A program made the position numbers and the translations under genes. Below are positions 10,757 to 20,658 of a stretch of 64,000 nucleotides of DNA, piece after piece. Within the stretch, counting starts at the first letter, position 1. Every line of letters begins with the position of its first letter. The DNA comes from Seminavis robusta (Eukaryota; Bacillariophyta; Bacillariophyceae; Naviculales; Naviculaceae). Location: assembly GCA_903772945.1 (NCBI GenBank), contig CAICTM010000346.1, positions 1 to 64,000 on the forward strand, in the 5' to 3' direction. The notes below the pieces were generated by a model. That model searched no databases, was not told the DNA's origin, and was given only the letters and a program-made list of their open reading frames with translations.

Positions 10757-11695
10757 TCATACCACCAATCCATAGTTCACCAAGGCAGGCTTCCACACCG
10801 AAAAACCAGCAAAAATGCATCCGAGAATGGCTGACCATCCAATGATTGCCAATGGAGTTCGCGGACTAAAGACAAAGTAGAAATGGACCCCAAAGCGATC
10901 CAGTACAAAGAGATAGAGGACAACGTACTGCAATGTAAATCCCAATGCCATGCAAAAGTCCATTTGGTTGAGCTCTCGTGCTGGACTCCCCCATACACCA
11001 TTCATAGCAGCCAATGGGAGGTTTGCGATGTGAACTTGGGAACACAGGAATCCAAAGCAAAACTTGAGAAAGTCTCGTTTGTTTTTGGGGTTCTTCATTG
11101 TCATGGCAATTGATGGAAAGAGTATAAAATTCCACACGACAAAGGTTACAGTCGCCTGTAGGAGCATGGGAAATCTTAGGAGTTCGTTGAGGGGTGCCAG
11201 AGCCGGAACCAAGGGTGCCAGTGCTGACAATCCATGTCGAACGATGATGAGTGTCCAGCTCTGGAGTGTGTACGAAAACCAAGCGGTCCACCCCATGGGT
11301 GACTTGACAACTACAGAGGCAATGTAGCATGTCCATGCAAATCCAGCCACATTGTACCACCATTGCCATGTATTGGCGCCATACGAGCTGTGGTAGTCTG
11401 TGGGGGGAACCTTGGGTGGATTGGCATAACATTGCACAATCTCAAATAGGATCCAAGAGATGATGGCAAATAAATAGAGACAACAAGCAATGTTCCAAGG
11501 ACCCACACGAAAGACAGTGGGTACATTGTTGAAGAACCCGCCATAGGAACCATCCTCTACCAGAATCCAAGGCTTGCTCAGATCGAACAGATCTGACACC
11601 TTCAGTTTCACAGGAGGAAGACGTCTATTCTTGGTCGGTTGCTCTTTAGTCTCTTCATCCCCGCCTTTCGGGGAGGCTGATTTTGGGTTGCACAT
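10757..11695 (-). CDS. multi-pass membrane protein, tandem copy B, 312 aa
   Basis: This is the paralogue of the 317-aa gene at 8877-9830, aligned over nearly its full length and with the same predicted topology of about seven membrane segments. Start M-C-N-P-K-S-A-S-P-K-G-G matches the start chosen for copy A, which supports both. The N-terminal hydrophilic part is the most diverged (a shorter Glu/Thr stretch), while the blocks V-F-R-V-G-P-W-N-I-A-C-C and F-S-P-R-T-P-L-A-I-I-G-W are identical. DNA similarity is high within the coding region and seems lost in the flanks. Function unknown; local gene dosage or divergence of a transporter or lipid enzyme are possibilities that the sequence alone cannot separate. 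Confidence 0.8.
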   Translation of the reverse strand: MCNPKSASPKGGDEETKEQPTKNRRLPPVKLKVSDLFDLSKPWILVEDGSYGGFFNNVPTVFRVGPWNIACCLYLFAIISWILFEIVQCYANPPKVPPTDYHSSYGANTWQWWYNVAGFAWTCYIASVVVKSPMGWTAWFSYTLQSWTLIIVRHGLSALAPLVPALAPLNELLRFPMLLQATVTFVVWNFILFPSIAMTMKNPKNKRDFLKFCFGFLCSQVHIANLPLAAMNGVWGSPARELNQMDFCMALGFTLQYVVLYLFVLDRFGVHFYFVFSPRTPLAIIGWSAILGCIFAGFSVWKPALVNYGLVV

Positions 11696-12619
11696 GACTG
11701 ATATGATCTTTCAAGTTAGAAGAATGGGTCAGCCTTCCCGAAAGATTTGATTTCCGCCTGTAATGAAGGATAGCAACCTGGCGGGCCAAGGCGAGTCTTG
11801 AGGGTTAGAAACCATGCTGCATTCCTGCCGACTGCCGACCGAAATCCAGCAGAAGATGAATGATTCGATTCAATCGGAATCGAATCGAATCGAATCAGGC
11901 GAAGTCGTCATCGGAAAACCTCGTGCTTGATCGCCTTGATCTTCGCAGCTCCACTCGGCTCTGCCTCGATGGTACGGCTGAGCTCTGCCCAACAGCCAAC
12001 ACAACGTTGGGTGTTGATCCAGACGGCGGTAAGGCACCAAAGCTAACTAGTAGTAGGATATAGCAAGCTTTTATAATTGTTGCTGCATATCGAGCTAGGA
12101 AGTGAGCATCAAGGCCGGCTCTCTGGGAAAGTCAATTTCTGTTCAGGGCTGCCCGTGATATGCTGGCTTGTTCCTGACTGCACTAGCTAGCTGGCCAGTT
12201 CAATCTGGAAGCACACAAATTGCATATTAGTGGGGAGACCATGTCCCAAGTGTTTGTGCAACAAGTTCTTTTTATTTTAGTAATCTACGGTATGGTACTT
12301 TACCCGGAGTATTGGCTTCTTTGCTCCCTTTTGGTAAGTTCGGTACGCTGTGTATGTTTGTTGTACATGGTTGTTGTGAATGCCCCAGCATTCAGCTCTT
12401 TCTTCGATCATTGGCCTTGTCTCTGCGCTCAATGAATGCTGGGATTCTATGGTGCTGTTTTGCTGCCCATGACGCAGCTTCAAGCAATTGCCTGCAGTTC
12501 CAGACGCTTCTGCAGTTGAGAGTGAAATAGCCACACGCCTGGACGTTACACTTGCTCTCCACCGCGTTTGCTTCCTCACCTGATCTTGAGTACCGATTAT
12601 AGTGTAGGTATGCACTTTT
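11696..12619. other. intergenic
   Basis: This is the upstream region of membrane-protein copy B and the 3' flank of PTP3. It contains an AATCGGAATCGAATCGAATC patch at about 11873-11896 and CTAGCTAGCTGGCCAG near 12183-12198. No convincing coding sequence was seen. Confidence 0.35.
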
Positions 12620-13444
12620 TTACTCGGGTGGATTGGACACGAAATAGGTGGCATAGGCAGACAAACCAGAAAGGGCCAAGAACAAAAGTTCCGATCCCAG
12701 GCTTCCGTATGGTCCACCCGCCTCTTCTTCATTGCTGGCAACTGCTTGCGACAGTGTGGAAACTTGATCAATCAACTCCTTTTGTTTCAACATGAGCTCG
12801 TCAACCACTTTCTCATTGGAATCTGCCTTGCGAAACAAGGCGACACTGACTCCAGTGGGCACTGCTACTGCTGCAGCCATGCTAGCCGCCATTATCATTG
12901 CGGTACTGGATCGACCAGTTACCGCTGCTAAAGCCTGCTGTCGGCTGAGGGTAGCCTGTCGTTTTTGCATGGCCAGAGACAACATGTCGGAGGAAGCATC
13001 CAAGCTGCCACCAGCAGAAGACCACTCGGGACCACGAGCGACCACTTCCATGCCAGTAAACTTAACAGCAAAGGGAGAGGCCGCGTGTGCTGGTCCCGGC
13101 GACATGCCACTCATAAAAAGGGCCATGGCTACAAAAAATGCCGAAAACAATCGTTTTGCTTTCACAGGTACTCGAGGGCGTCGTGCAAACAGATTTCGGA
13201 TCCATCGCAGCTTGCCTTGTTTTCGTGGGCTGCTAATGTCATCTTCTCTTGTTGTGGCAAAGAGTTGTAAAGGGACATTCACTCCTTTCGGTCCATGACT
13301 TTGGGTAGCCGTGGGAATAACTCGAAATGAACCTTCTCGCCGAATTTCCGTGGCCAGTCCTCTTGTTGTTCTCACAGTCGAGAAGGCATGAACAGAGCCC
13401 ACTAACAACAAGGGAATCAAAAGCAACGACCTCATCATTTTCAT
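12620..13444 (-). CDS. PTP3: putative plastid membrane protein, 274 aa
   Basis: I chose the Met at 13444 (M-K-M-M-R-S-L-L-L) because it directly begins a signal peptide ending S-V-H-A with Phe at +1; a longer in-frame extension would bury it. Then come a transit region, a basic helix at 79-97 (R-W-I-R-N-L-F-A-R-R), a hydrophobic segment at 99-113 and an A-H-A-A-S site at 119-123. Residues 127-136, V-K-F-T-G-M-E-V-V-A, correspond to V-K-L-S-G-V-K-V-E-A at the same place in PTP4. A second Ala/Met-rich membrane segment spans 180-204, a coiled coil about 208-238, and a third hydrophobic segment 252-270 near the C-terminus. The family is not recognised. The architecture places it with PTP1, PTP2 and PTP4. 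Location in the thylakoid or plastid inner membrane is inferred. Confidence 0.8.
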   Translation of the reverse strand: MKMMRSLLLIPLLLVGSVHAFSTVRTTRGLATEIRREGSFRVIPTATQSHGPKGVNVPLQLFATTREDDISSPRKQGKLRWIRNLFARRPRVPVKAKRLFSAFFVAMALFMSGMSPGPAHAASPFAVKFTGMEVVARGPEWSSAGGSLDASSDMLSLAMQKRQATLSRQQALAAVTGRSSTAMIMAASMAAAVAVPTGVSVALFRKADSNEKVVDELMLKQKELIDQVSTLSQAVASNEEEAGGPYGSLGSELLFLALSGLSAYATYFVSNPPE

Positions 13445-13749
13445 GGTCGGTCTGTTATGTGTAATACTGAGCCCCCAATTTGTTGTTTCTGTGGATGGCA
13501 TGCTTGCCCCCCAAGCCAAGATTCTCTTACAACGGCTTGCTTCTGCTACTGCCTCCAAAACTCAGTTTTCCTACTCTCAAATGATGTTTTTCATGCAGAC
13601 CCGTATCTCAATTGCCCTTGTGAAAGCTACCCATTTATGTCTCCGTGGATCTCGCAAAGCCAAACCATTTGGCCCCCGTATTGGTCCTCAATTTCTTGCC
13701 CCTGATCCCACAGAACCTAGTCCTGAATTTCGACTGTTCTTTGCTTTTA

Positions 13750-13870
13750 TTAACGCGATTCGCAACGGGGGCCTGTTAAGGTTAAGACAGGTGCAGATTG
13801 GCACCAGTGTTAGGGCTAAGACTGGTGTTGCTGACACCAGTGCGCAACACCTGTGTGAGTTAACAAGCTT
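13750..13870 (+). repeat. piggyBac left end with subterminal palindromes
   Basis: TTAACGCGATTCG marks the tip. The next 90 bp hold interleaved hairpins based on ACAGGTG/CACCTGT and ACTGGTG/CACCAGT words. Its partner at the other end is at about 24560-24648. The repeats are likely transposase-binding sites (inferred from piggyBac biology). Confidence 0.75.
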
Positions 13871-14035
13871 ATCAGCCCCTTTCTTTTATATCGAATTCGG
13901 ATAAGGCAATGGCGCTCAAATGACGGCCAACAGCATCGCAACGGCATAGAATGTGCTTGGTAAAGCCAACGTTGTAGGCGTGCTTGCTCTTGTTGTATCG
14001 CTGATGTTTGCATTGCTTGGTTTCATAATTTTCAG

Positions 14036-15010
14036 ATGAGTTGGTTGAGCCAATTGGATCCCCAGTTTGTCTTTACTGACCGCATGAAATCCACGATGAG
14101 CAAGGAAGGAGCGGCGGGTCTCTTCAAGTGGTTTCGCGACCAGCGCAATGGCGTGACCGTCGCCAATCATGCTCCTACCAAGAAGACGGCTGTGGTCGAA
14201 GCTCGAAGTGATCTGGAATTGAAGAAGAGAGCGGATATGGTGAGGAAGGCCGCCAGAGAGCTGGAAGGCAAGATTGATGATGTCAACAACGAGATTGATT
14301 GGAAGGAAGCCACGGAAGATGAGGAAGCAGCCAAACAAGATGAGCTTGTTGCTGTTGCGGGGGCTGAGCTTCCCTCTCCTGAGAAGAAGCCGGAAGGTCG
14401 GAAGGCTGAAGTTGTGGATTTGTATGCTGTTGACGCCAACTTGGAGTCTGACCCATCTGTCGAAGATGAAGAGATTTGTTCGTTTTGCTACTGCATGCCC
14501 TGCGAGATGGTAACCAGTGGCTACATCCTTGTCCAGATTGGGGATGAGTTCCGCCAAGCTGGATACCGCCCTCATGAAATTCGATACAGGCTGTACCGTG
14601 AGAGCTTTCGCCTCTGGAAAGGTGTTGTTGGTAAGCACAATCGTCAGTCACTTCCTGCTTGTTTTTTGGCATTCATTAGAGGAAGGCACCCCAATCCGGA
14701 GGGACAACCTTATGTTGGCTACAAGCCCAAGAAGAAGAGGAAGATGTTGGAGGAACAACAAGAACTCACTTTGTTGGAGACGGCCAGTCATGATTCTGAA
14801 AAGTTCGACAATGATGATGATGACGACGGTGCTGATGATACGTCGCCTCCCACTCCTCCCATGGCCTCTTTGCCTGAGCTTCCTTCCTATTGCAGTCAAC
14901 CCGACTGGTCTCCTATCAGGGTTTCAGCCAAGAAGAAGAGCAAGAATGGCGACAAGAGCAAGGATGGCGACAAGAGCAAGGATGGCGACAAGATGCCAAT
15001 GGCGATTTAG
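14036..15010 (+). CDS. piggyBac accessory protein with C-x-x-C-x-C motif, 324 aa
   Basis: The frame begins with M-S-W-L-S-Q-L-D-P right after a TTTTCAG that looks like an intron acceptor, so a short upstream exon in 13915-13960 is possible. Charged coiled-coil residues fill about 60-125. A Cys cluster C-S-F-C-Y-C-M-P-C lies near residue 150 and is followed by a conserved-looking helix pair (G-Y-R-P-H-E-I-R-Y-R-L-Y-R-E), then P-Y-V-G-Y-K-P and a Lys-rich patch K-K-K-R-K that could be a nuclear signal. The C-terminus is an acidic run and a repeated D-K-S-K-D-G unit. I have a recollection of similar repeated diatom proteins but cannot name a family. Its place inside the TTAA-bounded element makes it cargo or a transposition helper. 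Confidence 0.7.
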   Translation: MSWLSQLDPQFVFTDRMKSTMSKEGAAGLFKWFRDQRNGVTVANHAPTKKTAVVEARSDLELKKRADMVRKAARELEGKIDDVNNEIDWKEATEDEEAAKQDELVAVAGAELPSPEKKPEGRKAEVVDLYAVDANLESDPSVEDEEICSFCYCMPCEMVTSGYILVQIGDEFRQAGYRPHEIRYRLYRESFRLWKGVVGKHNRQSLPACFLAFIRGRHPNPEGQPYVGYKPKKKRKMLEEQQELTLLETASHDSEKFDNDDDDDGADDTSPPTPPMASLPELPSYCSQPDWSPIRVSAKKKSKNGDKSKDGDKSKDGDKMPMAI

Positions 15011-15128
15011 GAAAACGATTTAGGAAAATGGCGACAAGAGAGTTTATGTAGAAACAGAATAACAAATACTAGTGACACTTGTGGAAAGGAATACATGTAA
15101 ACTATTAGCTAGTCTTAGCTCCTACGTT

Positions 15129-17193
15129 TTACACTCCTGTAGAGTTATTTGCACTTGCTCTCACGCAGTCATCTTCTTCCTCTTGGGTGTCTTCTTCTTC
15201 GTCCTCGTCCTCGTCATTATTGCCATCATTGTTGTGTTTCCTTCGCTTTCGAGTTCTTTCGCCCGTGTGGTGTTGCAATAAGTCTTGATAGATTGGATCG
15301 ATTTGTTGGGGCTTATATTGGACACGATCGCTGCCTCCTTTACAGATCTTCCACAATCGTTGACCAGCCTCACTGTGGACAATCTGAAAGCATGTCATGT
15401 TCTTGAATTCGCTTCGCTTGTTGATAATCCGATGAGCATCATCTCGAACGACATGGTTGTGTGCCGGAATGGGACAATCGGAACACATAACAACATTTTG
15501 TGCCATTCCCTTCTCTCTAATTGCTTTGTTCATGTTACGTTCCAACTTGCAGACTGCACAGCGAACATTCCGGCGACCAGCCTCCTTTGCGACTGGATAG
15601 TGACTAGTATTCTGTTGTTCTTGCGCTGCTCTGAAACGTCCATCCAACACAGTGTTGGTACCAATGCCAACGTCATCGTCGTCTTCATTCCGGAAGTAAA
15701 TCATCATTTGTTCCGCCACAACTGCAAAAAACTCGTGCCGGTGTAGATTGTGTTTGGTTGAGCGAGGAATAGCCGCTGCCATGTTCCAAGCAATGTAAGC
15801 ATTCAATAGATAGCAGTCAAGGATTCCCAGGTAGATTTTCTTGTACCACTTCTTGAAGTGAGCTTTATTGGCGAAGCCTCCACTATGCACACGGATTTGG
15901 CCGCCCTTATCCACTCCAAACATAGTTTGTTGGTATTTTGTTACTGCCATGGGACAGTCCACTTCTGTAACCGTTGGTCCAAGTTGACGTTCGACTTTGG
16001 TGATTGATGTATCCCCAAGAGTAGTCACCGTGTTTACCACTCGCGAATCTCGCCATTGGATGCACACCACCTTGTTGACCTTATCAACGGCAATCTTGTA
16101 ACTGCCCCGGTTGGCTGTTTTCGGCATATCCATGAGTTTCCTATCCCAGCGACTTGGTTGTACCTGTTGCATAAACATTCACTTTCTCACGCAACAATAC
16201 CCCAAGCTCAGGGCACATGTAGCGGTTATCCAGGGCCATATGCCTGGGGGCAGATGAGGTATCCAAATGCAATCCAAGAGCATACATGGCGTTCATCGGT
16301 GCCTTTTGAGTAGTCGGAAGACCAACAAGATCCTTGTGAATGCCCACTTCCGTCACATTCCTTCCCTGGTAAACATCAAGGTGAAGAATGCAATAAGAAG
16401 CGGCACAAGAGCAAATGAAAAGATCCACTCGAAACTTTTGCGGCTTCTTCGAATTGTATTGCCGGACTGGACAAAATCGGGAACGGCAGCCAATGCCACC
16501 TTCGTCGAAGCAAAGATCTCTTCCAATCACAAATGTGCTTTTTACATGGGTGTTGAAGGTGTCAATGGCATGTCTGAGCTGATAGCACTTATCTGTATCA
16601 TTCGGCACCTTGGTTTCAGGATGGAAAGCTGCACGTATCTGCCTGAATCGATTCAACGACATAATCCCACCAGCAAATCCCTGGGATCCTTTGATCTTGA
16701 TTGGTCGGATGTTTCTGTCGAACATGATGGGACGTTCTTCGGGGTTGAAGTACGCCGTGTACCCTCCTCCATCCACTGGCGATAGGGAGATCTTCAACAT
16801 AATTCCCAGGAATCGCATCATCTCCGTAATTGTGATTGCTTGCCATTTCAAGTTGTGAAAGTAGCGATTCCGTTTGTGCGGAAGAATAAAAGCTTCGGCG
16901 TAGTGGTTGGAGTTACATGCAAGTCGGGCTACAAAGGCATCATCCAGTCCTGTGGTAATAGCAAGACAGTCAAGGGGCGTGTCAAAACGGTTCGCGACAC
17001 CCCTCTTCAGCTCTGTTGTGGCGTCTGATAACTCGGGACAAGACAAAGTTTCCTTGCTGGGATCACACTCACGGAAGTCCCACAGCAACTGGTTCAACAA
17101 ATCTGTCAAACGTTCACCTTCAAGAATACCTTCCTCTTCATTACCAGCGTCAGCGTCAGCTTCACAGTCTGAGATCACTTCATCTTCCAACAA
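15129..17193 (-). pseudogene. piggyBac transposase (DDE_Tnp_1_7-like), frameshifted
   Basis: Two frames overlap at 16141-16178: 17193-16141 (N-terminal and central part) and 16178-15129 (C-terminal part). Together they contain the piggyBac DDD pattern: first Asp in D-L-C-F-D-E-G-G, second in H-M-A-L-D-N-R-Y-M, third in T-M-F-G-V-D-K-G-G-Q. The Cys-rich C-terminal domain (C-A-V-C ... C-S-D-C-P ... H-N-H ... C) follows, as in the family. The conserved region V-Y-A-T-G-T ... D-R-K-L-M-D-M-P runs across the frame change near 16150, so a single frameshift is the simplest reading; an intron is unlikely because no coding sequence is missing. No ATG opens the upper frame: the reading continues upstream to the nested insertion at about 17240, so this copy is also cut off from its N-terminus. 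Confidence 0.85.
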
Positions 17194-17304
17194 GACACCT
17201 GAATCTTCTGGTAGCGAGCGCCGACAAGCGGCGCTCGCCTAGAGCAGCACAGCACGACTAGTTGAGTAGAGTAGTAGGATAGGGTGGTGGAGAGACTCGG
17301 CCAT

Positions 17305-18778
17305 TTACTGAGCCGACCGTCTCCGCAACCCAGGGTGCCGCTCGTGATTGCTAGAATCCCGAGCGGGAACCAAGGCACGAATGAGGCAGTCCCGCGGGAT
17401 GTGAGTCCCGCGTGATTGTGCGACATTCGGCCAACCCAAATAGCCAAAGGCAGAACAGGGTGGAGCGTAGCGGGGTGGGAAAAGTTGGAGAGACCGAGAG
17501 GAGGCAAGGTCTCTCTGGGGAATTGGACTAAGGGAGGTTAGTCCTCGTAGAGTCCGCGTGAAGGAGGATCTCTGCGATGGTAGCAGGCGCCTGAGCAGGC
17601 GGGAGGAACTTGTCGTAGGATCCCGCCTGGAAGGTGTAGGCACCATGGGCCAGCATTTTCTGGGAGTAGTGGTGCGTGATGGTGGCGGCCTGGATTCGAA
17701 GATAGCGCAACATGCGTCGGACTTCCATCGACCGAGAAGGCGGATGGCATCCGAGTCAACATGGGCGCAGAGGAGAGCAGTGGCGCCGCCCGGACGAAGG
17801 GAGCGAGCGGACACCTTCTTGTGGGAGATTCCGGTAGTCCGTTCGAGCCGCTTTGCGGCAACTCGAAGGGCATCGGTTGATGAACTTGGGTTTGACGTGG
17901 TACCATTCTTGTGGACGGAGTTATAGTGTTTGTAGAGCGGAGTAGCGGCGATTGCGGCCGCCGTCGCCTTGAGCGTTGAGAGTGAGATGCGGATGTGCCG
18001 GACGAGACGGGCGAGGATTTGACAGGACAGAGCCATGGGTCAGAGGTGAGCACGATGGCCCACGGACTCGCCTTTGACGGCGTTCTTTTGGTCAGTGAAT
18101 GTCAGCGAAGCCGCGGTGAGGCGACTGGGGTCAGACACGTCATTCAAGAGATCTTGTCGGCGGTGACTTGGAGGCGACCAGCGATGGTGAAAGTGATGTC
18201 CTCCAGGAGAAAGGCCTGGCTGCGGGCCCCAGGATTGCTTGTGTCGAGGTACTCGGCGGGACGGAGAAGCCAGAAGAAGCACAGATGCAGAGGTCCCGAG
18301 TGTGTTTGGTTGACGGTTCCCTTGATGGGGTCGACGTAGTCGAGGACAGAGAGCATTTCGCGGAGGATGGAGAGGTTGGCAGGGTAGGCCCGGTCTGGGG
18401 GTCCATCTTCGTCGTGGAGGCCTTTGTAGTAATTAGCGAGTAGGGGATGGAGCTTTCCATTGGCGCCGAGTCGGGGACAGGGTAGTCCAGTTGGATACCC
18501 CTCCCGACGGCAAAGGGCTTTGACCACTGTGTCAGCTCGGACAGAGTTCGACACGCGGTAGGTGTGGGCAAAGGTAGGAGGTAGCAGAGGCGGACCTCGG
18601 CTACGATATCACTGAGGGTTTCGCAGACGTTGTGGCGGTCGCAGAACTCGCACCAGCGGCCGAAGGTGCGGTTTCGGGCCTGAGCGGTCTTGGTGACGAC
18701 AGTTTTGGAGGCGACTTGCAACGAAGCGCGGGAGAGTAGACTGGAAACGACTCGGGCGGCAGCGTCAACCCCTTCCAA
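17305..18778 (-). pseudogene. DIRS tyrosine recombinase region (fossil)
   Basis: Recognised from a conserved A-R-S-L-R-P-G-G-A-T-A block, a G-R-W-K-S-D-A block and the R-Y-L-R-I-Q-A-type helix typical of tyrosine recombinases in DIRS elements. Part of the broken element at 17214-23450. Confidence 0.7.
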
Positions 18779-20520
18779 GGTAGCTGCTGTGGATAATGCT
18801 GCTCAAAGTGGGACAGAAGTTCAGGCATGGTGAGATGTTGCAGACGAGAAGTGTCGTCCGCCATGACGTTGGCCGGTCCTGGATGTAGGAAGCGAGGGGG
18901 CAGTACCGATGCTTGCGTTGGTGGAGACAGGCGTAGTTGCAGAGGAAAGCGGCGGGCCCATCGGTGGAGACAGAACCTTTTGCGACACGGGAGACAGCCG
19001 GGGTGTTGTCAGACAGAGGTGTAGAGAGTGGCGTACGGACGTCGTGGCGTTCGGAGAGAAGGGCTTGTTGTGCCAAGATGCCAGCGTGTTCGAGGTCGCT
19101 GTTGGTGTGGACCCCGAGAGGTTGGCGGCGGAGACCAGGTCCTGTTGGATGTCGTCGGGGAAGGGCTCCCGCCAAAGGTAGCCTTGGCCTGGCCGGTGGA
19201 GTCGAAGTACACCCCGCCCATGCCAGCTTTGGCTGCGTCAGTGGCACCGAAGTAGGAAGGGTCTTGTGGCACGATCTCAGCGAGGTGGGTAGGCCTGTGA
19301 CAGAGGCTAGCCGCGAGGTTTGCGAAGGCGTCGATGTGGTGGCGGAGAGCGGACGTGATTCGGATGCGGTTCCCCTTCGCCTTGGTGAGAGGTCGGTTGG
19401 AGCGCGCTGAACAGCCCAGCGAGCCGCGGATGGCTACAGAGACAAATGCGGAGCTTTCCCAAGGATTTCATCCATCGTTTGTTACTGACGCGTTTGCAGG
19501 CGGCGAGCTCTTGGAAGATGGCCGCGAGAGCTCTTTGCGATGAGGAGGGAGTTCGAGTGTCTGTCGTAGGGTGTCGATGATCCAACCAAGGATGAGTTTT
19601 CGGGTGGCCCAACTGCCGTCACCCTTCAGGAGTTTCTTTAGGGAGACGGCTTCGTTGCGGTGGCTTCTCGTCGAGGTTGGGGCGTGCGAGAATCTCCAAT
19701 GGCGTGGAGAGTGGCCGACGGGCGTTCATCCGGTTTTTCCTTGTCGCGAGTTGATGAGTCGTCGCGAAGAGTATTCCGGCCGAGGGGCCTGTTGTGACTC
19801 GTGTTGGAGACTGCAGCACGTCCTGTCGTGGAGGTGTCGAGGGGTTCCCGTCCGATGTTGGGAGGGCCTGGTGGCGGCATCATCTTCCGGTGTCGGGGAC
19901 GTGGTGTACATGGAAGGTCAGGTCATCTGGCGGGGCTGGTTTTCGAGTCGGTGCGGTGGACAGGCACGCGGTGAGTGCAGGAAACGGGTGTTGCCCCGGT
20001 CGCAGGCAGTTTCGGACATTCCGCTGAATGTAGGAGGGGATTGGACCCACCCCATGGTGGAAGACATCGGGATGGCTACCAGTTGGGGTTCTCCTTCGTA
20101 TCGAGGAAGGACGAGCGTGAGACGGATGCAGTCCGAGGCGTTCAGGAACATGCGGTAGAAGCCGTCTTTGATGTCGTGCTTGCAGAGGCGAACAGGGCCA
20201 AACTTGGGGTTTGCGTGACGAACATCATAGAGGATTCGAGGGAGTGCTCCGCCGAATTGCATAGCCTCGGGAGGAGCGTGATGGACCGTGGTTTGGTTCA
20301 CGGAGGGCCATCCCCAGTCCCAGGAGTGATCGCTGATGAGACGAGGTTTTCGGTCCCGTTCTTCCTTGACCGCGGCGGCGGATAGGAGCAGGGATGGTTC
20401 ATCTTTGACAAGGTCGTAGGGTAGGACTACCCAGAACTTGTTGGTGATGAATTCGGAGAATTCCTCACGGAAGAAGTCGGAATGCTCGGTGGCAGACTTG
20501 TGACACCCGGCAGGATGCAA
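18765..20520 (-). pseudogene. DIRS reverse transcriptase and RNase H region (fossil)
   Basis: The reverse transcriptase is recognised by R-L-I-S-D-H-S-W, L-C-K-H-D-I-K-D-G-F-Y-R and the S-S-T-M-G-W-V-Q-S-P-P block. RNase H-like blocks follow (T-D-A-A-K-A-G-M-G-G and S-D-N-T-P-A). Part of the broken element. Confidence 0.75.
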
Positions 20521-20658
20521 TTCTCCTTCTGCTCGCGGTCCAAGGACGGGGAGTTGTTGTTTAGCGGAGGACCCCTGTGGTCAACGCCGATTGCGGTGAA
20601 AGCAAGGATATGGCTTGATTGAATCGACTGTTCCAGGTTCGGCGCGAGAGGTAGGATC

